DNA from: Fusarium oxysporum f. sp. lycopersici 4287
Lineage: Eukaryota > Ascomycota > Sordariomycetes > Hypocreales > Nectriaceae
Direction of reading: 5' to 3'
DNA: 64,000 nucleotides
NCBI RefSeq assembly: GCF_000149955.1
Contig: NC_030998.1
Coordinates: 1,190,699-1,254,698 of the forward strand
Shown: in pieces, positions 63,121 through 64,000 of the stretch
Layout of the letters: every line of letters starts with the position of its first letter
Position numbering within the stretch: position 1 is the stretch's first letter
Notes under the pieces: generated by a model
The model's database searches: none
Seen by the model: only the letters and a program-made list of their open reading frames with translations
What the model was told of the DNA's origin: nothing
Position numbers and translations under genes: made by a program

Positions 63121-63587
63121 CCTTTTTCGGAAGATCAGCGAGCCATGTCGGCCAACGATCGCTCAGTATTCGGATCCAAGCCAGCCTTATGCATAGATTA
63201 TCTTGGCGCGGGGATCTTTGGCAGCTGAGAATTCTCGTGATTGAACGGATGATGAGGGACTTTCCAATCGTTCATAGCTGAATCTAGAGTAAGCAAGGGG
63301 TATAGAACTGCGATAGGCGAAGGGGAGAGTCTGGAAGCTCTCTGCATGTGCTATAGTGCGCAGCCCAGAAGTACTGATTTTACGTGGGAGAGACTTAAGT
63401 ACAAGATATCTGCTGTTGCCCATAAGTGCACATCTTATTCATAATAGAGTTCTATAGCAAGTATAAAGACTTGGCCTTGTCCTATCCCATTGCGAATCTC
63501 AAGCTTGCCACCTTACCTTTCCACTATTTATCCAAAGCATTCAAGCCTACTGAACTCATTGTACAAAGCCATCCCGTATCAAATTAG
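63121..63587. other. Intergenic region between divergent genes
   Basis: Probably the shared promoter of the coiled-coil gene and the partial gene at the right edge. One or more upstream exons of the latter may lie here. Confidence 0.35.
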
Positions 63588-64000
63588 CTCTCAACCAACG
63601 GCAAGTCGAAGTCCTCACGAGGAGAGAGGGCTTCGATGTAGTCGGTCGCATGTCTGGAGAGTCAAAAGCCTCTCTGTCGTTCCAATACCGATGGGAAAAT
63701 ATTCTCACGCCAGTTCCAGTGGCGCTAAATGCTCTCGGTGCTTGTGCTGTCGCTACTGGCTCTCAGAAGGCCAACACCAGCTTTGCACCACCCAAAGAAG
63801 GATTCAAGCACTTGAGGTATTTGTCATATTCTCATTGTAGAAGTCATAGAACGAAACCTAACTCGGTTCAGTGACTTTGCCGGAGTCAAGCTCCACACCA
63901 ACCTCTCGAAGTGTGTCGACCTAGGTCGATTTGCCTCTATGGAGACCGAAAAACAGATGAGCAAGATCAACATGTTTTCTGAGACTGTCTATGGGAGATT
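63588..64000 (+). CDS. Partial gene at the right edge, function unknown
   Basis: Two coding exons are visible (63588-63816 and 63872 to the edge), joined through a well-formed intron (GTATTT donor, CCTAAC branch, TTCAG acceptor). They read LNQRQVEVLTRREGFDVVGR, then WENILTPVPVALNALGACAV, and after the intron DFAGVKLHTNLSKCVDLGRF. The first exon begins at an AG acceptor, so the true start is upstream. The gene continues past 64000. I recognise no family. It is divergent from the coiled-coil gene and may share its promoter. Confidence 0.5.

Overview
The window is nuclear DNA of a filamentous ascomycete, almost certainly Fusarium (F. oxysporum/fujikuroi type). Genes carry short GT-AG introns of about 44-110 nt with CTAAC-like branch sites. 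The P450 gene at 52928-54582 encodes a protein that, from memory, is nearly identical to the fungal nitric-oxide reductase P450nor first described in F. oxysporum. A class III chitin synthase, a Zn2Cys6 regulator and a LaeA-like methyltransferase fit the same picture. No bacterial-type operons, rRNA, tRNA, CRISPR or intact transposons were seen. Gene models were built by eye from splice sites, frame and family resemblance.

Left arm (1-18.7 kb), ordinary metabolic genes: the 5' end of a secreted protein, a regulator-like protein without a zinc cluster, an aldo/keto reductase, a short-chain dehydrogenase, a rhodopsin-domain membrane protein, a GH3 beta-glucosidase with PA14 insert, a SAM methyltransferase interrupted by an in-frame TAG, an amino acid permease and an MDR enoyl-reductase-like enzyme.

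Centre (19-38.4 kb), the most interesting part: an intronless actinobacterial-type dimethylglycine oxidase, a Zn2Cys6 regulator, a sarcosine-oxidase-family flavoenzyme, a Rieske-oxygenase-family protein that has lost its Rieske cluster ligands, and a flavin monooxygenase. The three flavoenzymes end in peroxisomal targeting tripeptides (ARL, ARL, SKL). The two oxidase genes share an identical 13-base promoter element, and related sequences lie upstream of the other two enzymes. I read this as a peroxisome-centred pathway that strips methyl groups from glycine betaine or a related methylated amine (betaine to dimethylglycine to sarcosine to glycine).

Right arm (38.9-64 kb): class III chitin synthase, a RecQ helicase with an apparent frameshift, a 99-residue protein with a duplicated motif, a DUF4267-like membrane protein, a seven-helix membrane protein, P450nor with mitochondrial and cytosolic starts, an AT-rich RIP-like scar, a decayed ergothioneine-synthase-like (Egt1) gene, a phenolic acid decarboxylase and three poorly known genes near the end.
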